Origin: VXNE01 sp965116625
GTDB lineage: Bacteria; Pseudomonadota; Gammaproteobacteria; Pseudomonadales; Azotimanducaceae
DNA: 64,000 nucleotides
Assembly (NCBI GenBank): GCA_965116625.1
Contig: OZ220717.1
Coordinates: 558,001 to 622,000 of the forward strand
Reading direction: 5' to 3'
Positions 1-13,839 of the stretch are shown here, in pieces. The position numbers were made by a program, and so were the translations under genes. Every line of letters begins with the position of its first letter. Position 1 is the stretch's first letter. Under the pieces are notes generated by a model, which searched no databases, was not told the origin of the DNA, and saw only the letters and a list, made by a program, of their open reading frames with translations.

Positions 1-611
1 TCGACCTGGTCGAGGAAGCGGTGGAAGCGCTCGGTATCGTCGTCTGGTCGATGGGCGAATACGAGGCGGACGATGCGCTCGCGACGGGCGCCGCCCGATG
101 GCGGGACGAGGTCGACCAAGTGTGCATCCTGTCACCGGACAAGGACCTTGGGCAATGTGTCGACGACGCGCATGGCGTCGTGCAGTTCGATACGGTTCGG
201 CGGCGCATCATCGACGCGCAAGGCGTGCGGGAGCGTAACGGCGTCGATCCGGAGAGCATTCCCGACTGGCTGGCGCTCGTCGGCGATACAGCGGACGGCA
301 TTCCGGGCATTCCCGGTTTCGGGCGAAAGACCGCATCGGTGCTCCTCGGCCACTTTCGCACGGTAGACGCGATCCCTGACGACCCCGAGACCTGGCCGAA
401 GGAAATACGAGGCGCGGCAAGGCTTGCCGCGACGCTCACGGCGATGCGCGAGGAAGCCGCGCTCTATCGCAGGCTCGCGGTCCTGGTCACGGATGTGCCC
501 ATGGCCGAATCCCTCGACGACCTGCGCTGGCGCGGCGCCGATCGAGAGAAGTTCGAACGCGTATCGGCGCGGGTCGGCGGTTTCGGCGTCAACCCGCGCC
601 GGTGGCGTTGA
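1..611 (+). CDS. 5'-3' exonuclease family protein (3' part of gene)
   Basis: The reading frame is open from nucleotide 3, off the left edge, and stops with TGA at 609-611, so the N-terminus is missing. The visible protein carries the hallmarks of the FEN-like/PolA-type 5'-3' exonuclease family. These are the acidic metal-binding segment EADDALATGA, the second acidic cluster SPDKDLGQCV, and the helix-hairpin-helix (H3TH) DNA-binding motif GIPGIPGFGRKTASVLL. No polymerase domain follows, so this is a stand-alone nuclease of the ExoIX/Xni or phage T5 exonuclease type rather than PolA. These enzymes remove 5' flaps or RNA primers using two metal ions. The gene converges on rpoC with only 9 bp between the stops and no visible terminator. 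Family assignment is firm; the exact paralogue is not determined. Confidence 0.85.
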   Translation, partial: DLVEEAVEALGIVVWSMGEYEADDALATGAARWRDEVDQVCILSPDKDLGQCVDDAHGVVQFDTVRRRIIDAQGVRERNGVDPESIPDWLALVGDTADGIPGIPGFGRKTASVLLGHFRTVDAIPDDPETWPKEIRGAARLAATLTAMREEAALYRRLAVLVTDVPMAESLDDLRWRGADREKFERVSARVGGFGVNPRRWR

Positions 612-620
612 ATCAAGCCA

Positions 621-4796
<4,176 letters not shown>

Positions 4797-4811
4797 CGCA
4801 TGTCTCCCGCG

Positions 4812-7800
4812 CTATTCGCTTTCCAACTCGACGTAGATGCCCAAGGATCTGATCTCCTTGACCAACACGTTGAAGGACTCCGGCATGCCGGGTTCCATAT
4901 TGAAGTCGTTTCCGACAATGTTCTTGTACATCTTGGTTCGGCCGGCCACGTCGTCCGACTTCACAGTCAGCATCTCCTGCAGCGTATACGCCGCGCCGTA
5001 GGCTTCGAGCGCCCAGACCTCCATCTCGCCGAATCGCTGACCCCCAAACTGCGCCTTGCCGCCCAGCGGTTGCTGGGTGACGAGACTGTAGGATCCGGTG
5101 GAACGCGCGTGCATCTTGTCGTCCACCAGGTGATTCAGCTTCATCATGTACATGTAGCCGATGGTCACGGGTGAATCGAACTTGTCGCCGGTGCGTCCAT
5201 CGTAGAGCGTGGTCTGACCGCTGGCCGGCAGGCCCGAGAGTTCCAGCATCTTCTTGATGACTTCCTCCTTCGCGCCGTCGAAGACCGGCGTGGCGATCGG
5301 CAGCCCGTCAGTCAGGTTCCCCGCAAGCTCGAGGATCTCGTCGTCGTTGAGTTGATCGAATTCCTCCTTGCGTCCCTCGAACCCGTTGTAGACCTCGTCG
5401 AGGTATTCCCGGATTCGCGCCGGTGCGCCTCCGTTGGCGTCGCGCGCCTCGAGCAGTTGCCCTATCCGTTCGCCGATACCCTTGGCAGCCCACCCCAGGT
5501 GCGTTTCGAGCACCTGGCCAACGTTCATCCGCTTCGGCACCCCGAGCGGATTGAGGACAATGTCGACCGGTTCTCCGTTTTCGTCGAACGGCATGTCCTC
5601 GATAGGCATGATCGCGGAAATCACCCCCTTGTTGCCGTGCCTTCCCGCCATCTTGTCGCCGGGCTGTATGTGCCGCTTGATGGCCAGGTACACCTTGACG
5701 ATCTTCAGTACGCCGGGCGCCATTTCGTCGCCCGACTTGAGCTTCGCCATCTTGTCCTCGAAGCGGGCATCGAGCGCGGCCTTGCGGGCCTTGAGCTGGC
5801 GTTCCGCCTTGTCCAGTTGATCGTTCAGGGCATCGACCGACATACGAATCTTGAACCAGTCGTCTTTCGGCAGCGTGGCCAGGTATTCCTTATCGACGGT
5901 GCCGCCCCGCGACAGTCCCGGGGCACTCGCCACCTTGTTGCCGGTCAGGGCGCTCTCCAGCCGCTCATAGGTCGCCGTCTCGACGATACGGTACTCGTCG
6001 TCGAGGTCCTTCCTGATCTGGACGAGTTCCTCCCGTTCGAGGTCGATCGCCCGCTTGTCTTTCTCCACGCCGTCGCGCGTCAGGACGCGGACGTCGATGA
6101 TCGTTCCCTTGACCCCGGTCGGGACCCGCAGCGAAGTGTCCTTCACGTCCGACGCCTTCTCGCCGAAGATGGCTCGGAGGAGCTTCTCTTCGGGCGTCAG
6201 TTGCGTCTCTCCTTTCGGCGTCACCTTGCCCACGAGCACGTCGCCGGCGACAACTTCGGCACCGATGTAGACGATGCCCGATTCGTCGAGCTTGCCGAGG
6301 GCCGACTCGCCGACGTTTGGAATGTCGGCGGTGATCTCTTCCGGTCCGAGCTTCGTATCCCGGGCGATGCAGGACAGTTCCTGGATATGTACGCTCGTAA
6401 AGCGGTCCTCCTGGACCACGCGCTCGGAAATGAGTATCGAGTCCTCGAAGTTGTATCCGTTCCATGGCATGAACGCGATGCGCATGTTCTGGCCAAGGGC
6501 CAGTTCACCCATGTCGATGGAGGGTCCGTCGGCCAGGATGTCGCCCTGCGCTATGCGGTCTCCCTTCTTGACCAGGGGCCGTTGATTGATGCAGGTGTTC
6601 TGGTTCGATCGGGTGAACTTGGTGAGGTTGTAGATATCCACACCCGCTTCGCCAGCGAGGGTTTCCTCATCCGCAACCCGAATGATGATGCGCGCCGCAT
6701 CCACGCTGTCCACCGTGCCACCGCGTTCCGCAATGACACACACGCCCGAGTCCCGTGCCACGTGCCGTTCCATGCCCGTGCCGACCAGCGGCGTTTCGGT
6801 CCGGATTGTCGGCACCGCCTGGCGCTGCATGTTCGAACCCATCAACGCCCTGTTGGCATCGTCGTGCTCGAGAAACGGTATCAATGCCGCTGCCACGGAA
6901 ACGACCTGCTTGGGCGATACGTCCATGTAGTCGACGTTCCCCGGCGTGGTCTTCGTGAACTCGTTCTGGTGCCGCACATCGACCAGGTCTTCCACGAGTT
7001 CGTCGTTTTCCACCCGGGTGTTGGCTTGCGCGATCACGTACTCGGCTTCGTCGATGGCCGAGAGGTACTCGATCTCATCGGTCACCCTGCCGTCCATAAC
7101 CCTGCGGTACGGCGTCTCCAGGAAGCCATATTCGTTGGTCCGCGCATACGTCGCCAGGCTGTTGATGAGGCCGATGTTCGGCCCCTCCGGCGTTTCGATG
7201 GGACAGACCCGGCCGTAGTGGGTCGGGTGCACGTCCCGCACCTCGAATCCGGCACGCTCGCGCGTCAGGCCCCCCGGGCCCAATGCCGAGACCTTCCGCT
7301 TGTGCGTGACCTCGGACAACGGGTTCTGCTGGTCCATGAACTGCGAGAGCTGACTGGAGCCGAAAAACTCCTTGATGGAGGCCGCGACAGGTTTCGCGTT
7401 GATCATGTCCTGCGGCATCAGGCCTTCCGACTCCGCCAGCGACAGGCGTTCCTTCACCGCTCTCTCGACTCGAATCAGGCCGATGCGGAACGCGTTTTCG
7501 GCCATCTCTCCGACCGACCGGACGCGCCGGTTCCCCAGGTGGTCGATGTCGTCCACCGAGCCCTTGCCGTTTCGAATATCGATCAAGGTGCGCAGCACCT
7601 CGACGATGTCCTCGTTCGACAGCGTCCCGGCGCCGCCGATCACGTCCCGGCCAAGGCGGCGGTTGAACTTCATCCGCCCCACGGCGGACAGGTCGTACCG
7701 TTCTTCGGAAAAGAAGAGGTTCCTGAACAGGTTCTCCGCCGCTTCCTTCGTGGGCGGCTCACCCGGACGCATCATGCGATAGATCTCGACCAGGGCGTCG

Positions 7801-8894
7801 AGCTGCGTCCGCGTAGGATCGCTGGCCAGCGTATCGGAGATATACGGCCCGCAGTCGAGATCGTTCGTATAGATCGTTTCGACGGTCTTGACCTTCTTGT
7901 CCCCGAATTGATCCATCATGTCGTCATCGATCACGGTGTTGCATGGGACGATGATTTCTCCGGTTTCCGGGTCAATCACATCCCGCGCCAGAACTCGACC
8001 GACCAGGTACTCTCTTGGAACATCGAGGCGGCGCAGTCCCGACCTCTCGAGCAGGCGGACATGGCGCGCCGTGATGCGCCGGCCCGATTCGACGATGACG
8101 TTGCCCGACCGGTCCGTCATGTCAAAGCTGGCAACCTCTCCCCGCATCCGTTCCGGCACGAGATCGACCGAGTAGCCGTCCTTCTTGAAGTGGAAGACGT
8201 TCATGTCGAAGAAATTCGTCAGGATCTCTTCGGACGAATATCCGAGCGCGCGTAGCATGACCGTCGCCGGCAGTTTTCTCCGGCGGTCGATACGCACGAA
8301 TACCAGGTCTTTCGGGTCGAACTCGAAGTCGAGCCAGGAACCCCGGTACGGAATCACCCGGGCGTTGTACAGCAGTTTCCCCGAGGAGTGGGTCTTGCCT
8401 CGGTCGTGATCGAAGAAAACACCCGGCGAACGATGCAGTTGGGAGACCACCACGCGTTCGGTGCCGTTCACAATGAACGTGCCGTTGTCGGTCATGAGCG
8501 GGACTTCGCCCATGTAGACTTCCTGCTCCTTGACGTCTTTTACCGCCTTGTTCGAGGATTCGCGGTCGTAGATGATCAGCTGGACCTTGACGCGCAATGG
8601 CGCCGCGAAGGTCGTGGCGCGCAAGACGCTCTCCTTGACATCGAACACGGGCTCTCCGAGCCGATAGTCGACGTACTCCAGTGCCGCATTCCCGGAATAG
8701 CTGACTATGGGGAACACGGATCGGAACGCCGCGTGCAGCCCCACATCCTGGCGTTGCCGTGCAGAGACGTCACGCTGAAGGAACTTGCTGTACGACTCCA
8801 GTTGCGTCGACAGGAGGTAGGGCAGTTCCATGATCTCCGGCAACTTGCCAAAATCCTTACGGATCCGCTTTTTGTCGGTGAACCTATAGGTCAT
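4812..8894 (-). CDS. rpoB: DNA-directed RNA polymerase subunit beta
   Basis: Encodes the 1360-residue beta subunit (1342 in E. coli). The rifampicin-binding cluster is intact around FGSSQLSQFMDQQNPLSE and THKRKVSALGPGG. The residue aligned with E. coli Arg529 is Lys534 here (AAG at 7295-7293), and the next residue is Val rather than Ile. Downstream conserved blocks HYGRVCPIETPEGPNIGL and the C-terminal GGQRFGEMEVWALEAYGA are present. The ATG at 8894 has a purine-rich GGGAGACC segment upstream. A stem-loop with a short U-run lies between rplL and this gene and probably sets rpoBC expression below that of the ribosomal genes. Identity is certain. Confidence 0.98.
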   Translation of the reverse strand: MTYRFTDKKRIRKDFGKLPEIMELPYLLSTQLESYSKFLQRDVSARQRQDVGLHAAFRSVFPIVSYSGNAALEYVDYRLGEPVFDVKESVLRATTFAAPLRVKVQLIIYDRESSNKAVKDVKEQEVYMGEVPLMTDNGTFIVNGTERVVVSQLHRSPGVFFDHDRGKTHSSGKLLYNARVIPYRGSWLDFEFDPKDLVFVRIDRRRKLPATVMLRALGYSSEEILTNFFDMNVFHFKKDGYSVDLVPERMRGEVASFDMTDRSGNVIVESGRRITARHVRLLERSGLRRLDVPREYLVGRVLARDVIDPETGEIIVPCNTVIDDDMMDQFGDKKVKTVETIYTNDLDCGPYISDTLASDPTRTQLDALVEIYRMMRPGEPPTKEAAENLFRNLFFSEERYDLSAVGRMKFNRRLGRDVIGGAGTLSNEDIVEVLRTLIDIRNGKGSVDDIDHLGNRRVRSVGEMAENAFRIGLIRVERAVKERLSLAESEGLMPQDMINAKPVAASIKEFFGSSQLSQFMDQQNPLSEVTHKRKVSALGPGGLTRERAGFEVRDVHPTHYGRVCPIETPEGPNIGLINSLATYARTNEYGFLETPYRRVMDGRVTDEIEYLSAIDEAEYVIAQANTRVENDELVEDLVDVRHQNEFTKTTPGNVDYMDVSPKQVVSVAAALIPFLEHDDANRALMGSNMQRQAVPTIRTETPLVGTGMERHVARDSGVCVIAERGGTVDSVDAARIIIRVADEETLAGEAGVDIYNLTKFTRSNQNTCINQRPLVKKGDRIAQGDILADGPSIDMGELALGQNMRIAFMPWNGYNFEDSILISERVVQEDRFTSVHIQELSCIARDTKLGPEEITADIPNVGESALGKLDESGIVYIGAEVVAGDVLVGKVTPKGETQLTPEEKLLRAIFGEKASDVKDTSLRVPTGVKGTIIDVRVLTRDGVEKDKRAIDLEREELVQIRKDLDDEYRIVETATYERLESALTGNKVASAPGLSRGGTVDKEYLATLPKDDWFKIRMSVDALNDQLDKAERQLKARKAALDARFEDKMAKLKSGDEMAPGVLKIVKVYLAIKRHIQPGDKMAGRHGNKGVISAIMPIEDMPFDENGEPVDIVLNPLGVPKRMNVGQVLETHLGWAAKGIGERIGQLLEARDANGGAPARIREYLDEVYNGFEGRKEEFDQLNDDEILELAGNLTDGLPIATPVFDGAKEEVIKKMLELSGLPASGQTTLYDGRTGDKFDSPVTIGYMYMMKLNHLVDDKMHARSTGSYSLVTQQPLGGKAQFGGQRFGEMEVWALEAYGAAYTLQEMLTVKSDDVAGRTKMYKNIVGNDFNMEPGMPESFNVLVKEIRSLGIYVELESE

Positions 8895-8912
8895 TCGGGT
8901 CTCCCGTTATTT

Positions 8913-8960
8913 AGACAAAAGACCAGCGTTGGCTCGCGCGAACGCAAGCGAACACTGGTC
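8913..8960 (-). terminator. Putative rplL-rpoB attenuator
   Basis: On the minus strand, GACCAGTGTT pairs with AACGCTGGTC (top-strand arms 8921-8930 and 8951-8960), followed by TTTT. It sits between the rplL stop and the rpoB start. E. coli has a partial terminator and an RNase III site in the same intergenic region, so this is probably a read-through attenuator. The structure is seen in the sequence; the efficiency is inferred. Confidence 0.55.
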
Positions 8961-9060
8961 CTTGCTGTTGTGATGTGTATACCAAGAAGTCTTCAGCCGG
9001 CCAGGTGCCTTGGGCACAAGAACCCGGCTTCACGACCGAAGCGCCGATATTGCTGCTGCG

Positions 9061-9444
9061 TCACTTGACTTCTACGGTTGCGCCTGCCTCTTCGAGCTTG
9101 GTCTTGATCTCATCCGCCTCGTCCTTGCCCACGCCTTCCTTGACAGGGTTCGGTGCTTCGTCCACCAGGGCCTTGGCTTCCTTCAGGCCAAGCCCGGTTA
9201 TCGCCCGAACCGCCTTGATCACGTTGACCTTCTTTTCGCCTATGCCGGCGAGGACGACATCGAATTCCGTCTGTTCCTCTTCGGCCGACGCCTCTCCGGC
9301 ACCGTTCGTCGGTACCGCGGCGACCGCCACCGGGGCGGCAGCGGAAACGCCGAACTTTTCCTCCATCGCGGAAACCAGATCGACGACTTCAAGCACGCTC
9401 AGCTCCGAAATCGCATCCAGTAACTCGTCTTTTGATATTGCCAT
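9061..9444 (-). CDS. rplL: 50S ribosomal protein L7/L12
   Basis: Encodes the 127-residue L12 stalk protein, which recruits translation GTPases (121 residues in E. coli). The N-terminal dimerisation domain starts MAISKDELLDAISELS. It is followed by an Ala/Val/Pro/Gly hinge and the C-terminal factor-binding domain with KKVNVIKAVRAITGLGLKEAK. The start is placed at the ATG at 9444 because it gives the canonical N-terminus and has AAAGGGAG about 8 nt upstream; an upstream in-frame start would add 13 unrelated residues. It lies 102 bp downstream of rplJ. Confidence 0.96.
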   Translation of the reverse strand: MAISKDELLDAISELSVLEVVDLVSAMEEKFGVSAAAPVAVAAVPTNGAGEASAEEEQTEFDVVLAGIGEKKVNVIKAVRAITGLGLKEAKALVDEAPNPVKEGVGKDEADEIKTKLEEAGATVEVK

Positions 9445-9546
9445 TGGCTTTTCTCCCTTTGACGGCGCTAACCGCGCCACCACCTATCGACCTTCAAACT
9501 CTTCGACGGCCACGAATCTTCGCTTCCGCCACCCTCGCGCCAAGCG

Positions 9547-10122
9547 CTACGACTCCGATTCCGATTCCGACTTCGATTCCGATTCCGATCCCGAACTCCC
9601 TGCCTGCCTTGCATCCCGAACCGCAGCCACCGCGCGCACCAGGCTCCCGGGTACTTCGTTCAACGTCCGCGCCAACGCGTCCAACGGCGCAAGCAGCACG
9701 CGCATCAGTTGCGACCGCGCTTCATCCAGCGTCGGCAGAGACGCTATGCGATTCAACTGCGCCGCTTCGAGCAATTCTCCGTCGACGCTGAGCGCGGTCA
9801 CTTCAAGTGTCCTGAACTCATCGACGTACTTCTTCAGCAACCGCGCAGCGGCGCCGGGGTCTTCCCTTGAAAGTGCGATCAAGGTCGGACCCGAAAACGT
9901 GTCCCTCATGCATTCATGTGCCGTACCTTCAACGGCACGCCGCGCGAGGGTGTTTCGGATTACCCGCAGGTACACGCCGCTCGACCGTGCGTCCGCGCGC
10001 ATGGTCGTCATTTCCGACACGGTCAGACCGCGATAGTCCGCAGTTGCCGCGGACACGGCTTCCCTGACCTCGGCGTTTACCTCGGCAACGATCTCCTCCT
10101 TGCGTGCGAGCGGAAACGGCAT
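9547..10122 (-). CDS. rplJ: 50S ribosomal protein L10 with Ser/Glu tail
   Basis: Encodes the 191-residue L10, which anchors L12 dimers to the 23S GTPase centre. The N-terminal rRNA-binding domain is recognisable (ATADYRGLTVSEMTTMR, YLRVIRNTLARRAVEG), followed by the helical C-terminus that binds L12. The protein is about 25 residues longer than E. coli L10 (165). The extra end is a low-complexity tail, roughly residues 174-191, of alternating Ser and Glu encoded by repeats of TCGGAA. The ribosome-binding site (GGAGG) lies inside the end of rplA and the genes are only 4 nt apart. Translation is therefore probably coupled, and there is no room for the usual L10 leader. Confidence 0.95.
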   Translation of the reverse strand: MPFPLARKEEIVAEVNAEVREAVSAATADYRGLTVSEMTTMRADARSSGVYLRVIRNTLARRAVEGTAHECMRDTFSGPTLIALSREDPGAAARLLKKYVDEFRTLEVTALSVDGELLEAAQLNRIASLPTLDEARSQLMRVLLAPLDALARTLNEVPGSLVRAVAAVRDARQAGSSGSESESKSESESES

Positions 10123-10126
10123 GCCG

Positions 10127-10834
10127 TCACACCTCCAGGGACGCTTGATCGATGGCGATGCCCGGACCCATGGTCGTGGACAATGTCACTCTCCGTACGT
10201 AATGCCCTTTCGCTGAACCTGGCTTCGCCTTCTGCAGGTCAGAGAGCAGCGCCTCCACGTTCTCCTTGATCTGCTGCGCGTTGAAATCCACCTTGCCCAC
10301 GCAGCCATGAATGATTCCACCACGGTCCGTTCGAAACTGGACCTGTCCAGCCTTCGCGTTCTTCACCGCGGTTTCCACGTCCGCAGTGACGGTGCCCGTC
10401 CTGGGATTCGGCATCAGTCCGCGGGGACCCAGTATTCGCCCGAGCTGGCCGACGACACGCATGGCGTCCGGCGCCGCGATGGCAACATCGAAGTTCAGTT
10501 CGCCACCCTTCACCTGCTCGGCGAGATCTTCGAGGCCCACCATGTCGGCACCCGCCTGTTTCGCCTTCTCCGCGTTCTCACCCTGGGCGAAGACGGCCAC
10601 GCGCACTTCCTTGCCCGTGCCGTGGGGCAAAGTCGTCGCGCCGCGCACAACCTGGTCCGACTTGCGCGGATCGACGCCGAGGTTCACGGACACGTCGACG
10701 GACTCCTTGAACTTGGCGTTTGCCATCTCTCCCAGGAGTTCCATCGCCTCCGCGATGGGATATGCGTGCTTTCGATCAACCTTTTCCCTGATCAGGCGCA
10801 TGCGTTTGCTTAGCCTTTTCTGTGACCGGGCCAT
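10127..10834 (-). CDS. rplA: 50S ribosomal protein L1
   Basis: Encodes the 235-residue L1, the protein of the mobile L1 stalk, which helps release E-site tRNA and in E. coli represses its own operon by binding the rplK leader. The sequence matches L1 throughout, for example RLSKRMRLIREKVD near the start, GPRGLMPNPRTGTV in the second domain and YVRRVTLSTTMGPG at the end. ATG 10834 is chosen over the upstream TTG at 10843 because GGAG sits 9 nt before the ATG but directly abuts the TTG. The rplK stop is 1 nt upstream and rplJ begins 4 nt downstream. Confidence 0.96.
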   Translation of the reverse strand: MARSQKRLSKRMRLIREKVDRKHAYPIAEAMELLGEMANAKFKESVDVSVNLGVDPRKSDQVVRGATTLPHGTGKEVRVAVFAQGENAEKAKQAGADMVGLEDLAEQVKGGELNFDVAIAAPDAMRVVGQLGRILGPRGLMPNPRTGTVTADVETAVKNAKAGQVQFRTDRGGIIHGCVGKVDFNAQQIKENVEALLSDLQKAKPGSAKGHYVRRVTLSTTMGPGIAIDQASLEV

Positions 10835-10835
10835 A

Positions 10836-11270
10836 CTAGACAACTCCTTCGACTTCTATTCCCGCGCTGCGGGCGCTGCCGGCGATCGTACGGACCGCGG
10901 CGTCCATATCGGCCGCCGTCAGGTCCGGATCCTTGATCCGCGCGATCTCCTCGAGTTGCGCACGCGTGACCTTCGCAACCTTCTCGGTGTTGGGCGTCGG
11001 ACTTCCCTTGTCGATGCGCGCGGCCCTGCGCAAGAGGACGGACGCTGGCGGTGTCTTGGTGATGAACGTGAAACTGCGGTCGGCGTAAACCGTGATCACG
11101 ACCGGTATCGGCATACCGGGCTCTTCGTTCTGGGTGTGTGCGTTGAAGGCCTTGCAGAAATCCATGATGGTCACACCGTGTTGACCCAGCGCCGGACCGA
11201 CGGGCGGACTCGGATTCGCCTGTCCTGCCGGTACCTGGAGCTTGATGAAGGCCTGTACTTTCTTTGCCAC
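10836..11270 (-). CDS. rplK: 50S ribosomal protein L11
   Basis: Encodes the 144-residue L11 of the GTPase-associated centre, the site sensed by RelA and targeted by thiostrepton. The N-terminal domain has the proline-rich loop GQANPSPPVGPALGQHGV and the motif MDFCKAFNA. The C-terminal rRNA-binding domain contains KVAKVTRAQLEEIA and ends AGIEVEGVV. The start codon is GTG at 11270, giving the canonical MAKKVQAFIKLQ; there is no better ATG. It lies 56 bp after nusG and 1 bp before rplA, so it heads the ribosomal part of the operon. This short nusG-rplK gap is where an L1-binding autoregulatory site would be expected. Confidence 0.96.
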   Translation of the reverse strand: MAKKVQAFIKLQVPAGQANPSPPVGPALGQHGVTIMDFCKAFNAHTQNEEPGMPIPVVITVYADRSFTFITKTPPASVLLRRAARIDKGSPTPNTEKVAKVTRAQLEEIARIKDPDLTAADMDAAVRTIAGSARSAGIEVEGVV

Positions 11271-11326
11271 GGTTCTCTATTCCCAAATCTGCCGTCGTCG
11301 GCCATATGCGTCCGGCTCGCTCGCCA

Positions 11327-11860
11327 TCAGCCCTTTTCCACCTGGGAAAAGTCGAGTTCGACGGGAGTCGAACGACCGAAAATGGTCACTGCCACGTTCA
11401 GTCGGCTCTTCTCGTAGTTCACTTCCTCGACGACTCCGCTGAATTCCTTGAACGGCCCATCCACGACGCGAACCATTTCGCCGGGCTCGAACAGGGTCTT
11501 CGGCGTGACCTTGTCGCTGCCGTCCCGGACCCGGGCGAGAATCCCCGCGGCCTCGGCTTCCGACAACGGCGCAGGACGGTCGGCCTTGCCGCCAATAAAG
11601 CCCATCACGCGCGGCGTCTCCTTTACCAGGTGCCATGTCTCGTCGTTGAGTTCCATCTGCACCAGCACGTAGCCGGGAAAGAACTTGCGCTCGCTGCGAC
11701 GTTTCTGGCCCGCGCGCATTTCGACCACTTCCTCCGTCGGGACCATGATTTCGCCGAAACAATCGGCGAAGTCGGAAAGTTCGACCCGTTCCTGCAATGT
11801 GCGTTGCACCCTCTTCTCGAATCCCGAGTAAGCGTGGACCACATACCATCGTTTCGACAT
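11327..11860 (-). CDS. nusG: Transcription termination/antitermination protein NusG
   Basis: Encodes the 177-residue NusG (181 in E. coli). The N-terminal NGN domain (KRWYVVHAYSGFEKRVQRTL, FPGYVLVQMELNDE) clamps RNA polymerase. The C-terminal KOW domain (FEPGEMVRVVDGPFKEFSG) contacts Rho or ribosomal protein S10. NusG increases elongation and takes part in rRNA antitermination and Rho-dependent termination. The ATG at 11860 lies 4 bp after the secE stop, so the genes are co-transcribed as in most bacteria. Nothing unusual is visible. Confidence 0.97.
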   Translation of the reverse strand: MSKRWYVVHAYSGFEKRVQRTLQERVELSDFADCFGEIMVPTEEVVEMRAGQKRRSERKFFPGYVLVQMELNDETWHLVKETPRVMGFIGGKADRPAPLSEAEAAGILARVRDGSDKVTPKTLFEPGEMVRVVDGPFKEFSGVVEEVNYEKSRLNVAVTIFGRSTPVELDFSQVEKG

Positions 11861-11864
11861 TCGA

Positions 11865-12254
11865 CTATCCGATGACCGACGAGACCACCCAACTCAAAAA
11901 CGAGTCGAGACCCCACAACACCAGTGCGAACAGCAGCACCAGGAGCACGACCATGAAAGTGGTCTGGGTCGTCTCCTGGCGGGTCGGCCAGACGACTCGC
12001 CGTATCTCCGTACGTGCTTCCTTCGCCAAGTCCCACATGGCGCGGCCACGGTCCGTCTGCAAGATGACGAAAACCGCCACTACCGCGAGAGCCACGAGGG
12101 CAAGCACGCGGTTCAACAGCAACTGGTCCCCGAAGTACCAATTGCCGAAGACGCCTGCCCCGACCATCATGGCCACGACAAGCCACTTCAGCCGGTCCAC
12201 TATCGGGTGAGGCTGGTCGTCGGACCTGATTTCACGCGTCGTCTGCCTTGGCAT
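11865..12254 (-). CDS. secE: Preprotein translocase subunit SecE
   Basis: Encodes a 129-residue SecE (127 in E. coli), the essential clamp of the SecYEG channel. Three hydrophobic helices are visible: WLVVAMMVGAGVFGNWYF, VLALVALAVVAVFVILQ and TTFMVVLLVLLFALVLWGL. Before the last lies the conserved amphipathic segment with EARTEIRRVVWPTRQET. The ATG at 12254 is chosen because the frame upstream runs back through the tRNA-Trp gene and is not credible. No strong Shine-Dalgarno is seen. The three-helix form is the one found in Enterobacteria and relatives. Confidence 0.95.
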   Translation of the reverse strand: MPRQTTREIRSDDQPHPIVDRLKWLVVAMMVGAGVFGNWYFGDQLLLNRVLALVALAVVAVFVILQTDRGRAMWDLAKEARTEIRRVVWPTRQETTQTTFMVVLLVLLFALVLWGLDSFLSWVVSSVIG

Positions 12255-12330
12255 GTTCAGTTCGCCGTAATTGACACCCCACAATCGCTGATAAACAGTG
12301 CTGGCGCAGCTCGCGCTGCACCCACACCAC

Positions 12331-12390
12331 ATTGCCGTTCTTTTTGTTGGTGTTCTTCTTGTCGGTGTTCTTCTTGTTCTTGTGCTTGTT
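12331..12390 (-). repeat. 15-bp A-rich tandem repeat between tRNA-Trp and secE
   Basis: On the transcribed strand, degenerate 15-nt units of the type AAGAAGAACACCRAC occur about three to four times in a row (unit boundaries near 12345, 12360 and 12375). The rest of 12255-12402 holds no gene. The purine-rich, unstructured RNA would lie between the tRNA-Trp 3' end and the secE start. Confidence 0.7.
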
Positions 12391-12402
12391 GTTGTTCGCG
12401 TC

Positions 12403-12478
<76 letters not shown>

Positions 12479-12501
12479 GTGCTATCAAATGGCGGTATCC
12501 G

Positions 12502-13692
<1,191 letters not shown>

Positions 13693-13839
13693 TTTGGTTA
13701 TTCCTCTTAAGACCCTTGTCGATACCCTGCTTGTGTTTTCGTTGCGGGTTCCCGGCGGGTTCCCAGCGCCGACCGTCGCCATTTCCTGCCTGCGGCGTTC
13801 ATGACGGGTCCATTCCGCCTGAGAATCACCGTCCTGCGT

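Noticed and set aside
5352..8255. A 967-codon open frame antisense to rpoB
   Set aside because: It is the mirror of a highly conserved gene in GC-rich DNA, where antisense frames stay open by codon bias. It has no family signature or ribosome-binding site.
10834..10843. TTG start for rplA at 10843
   Set aside because: It abuts the GGAG site with no spacing; ATG at 10834 has proper spacing and the canonical N-terminus.
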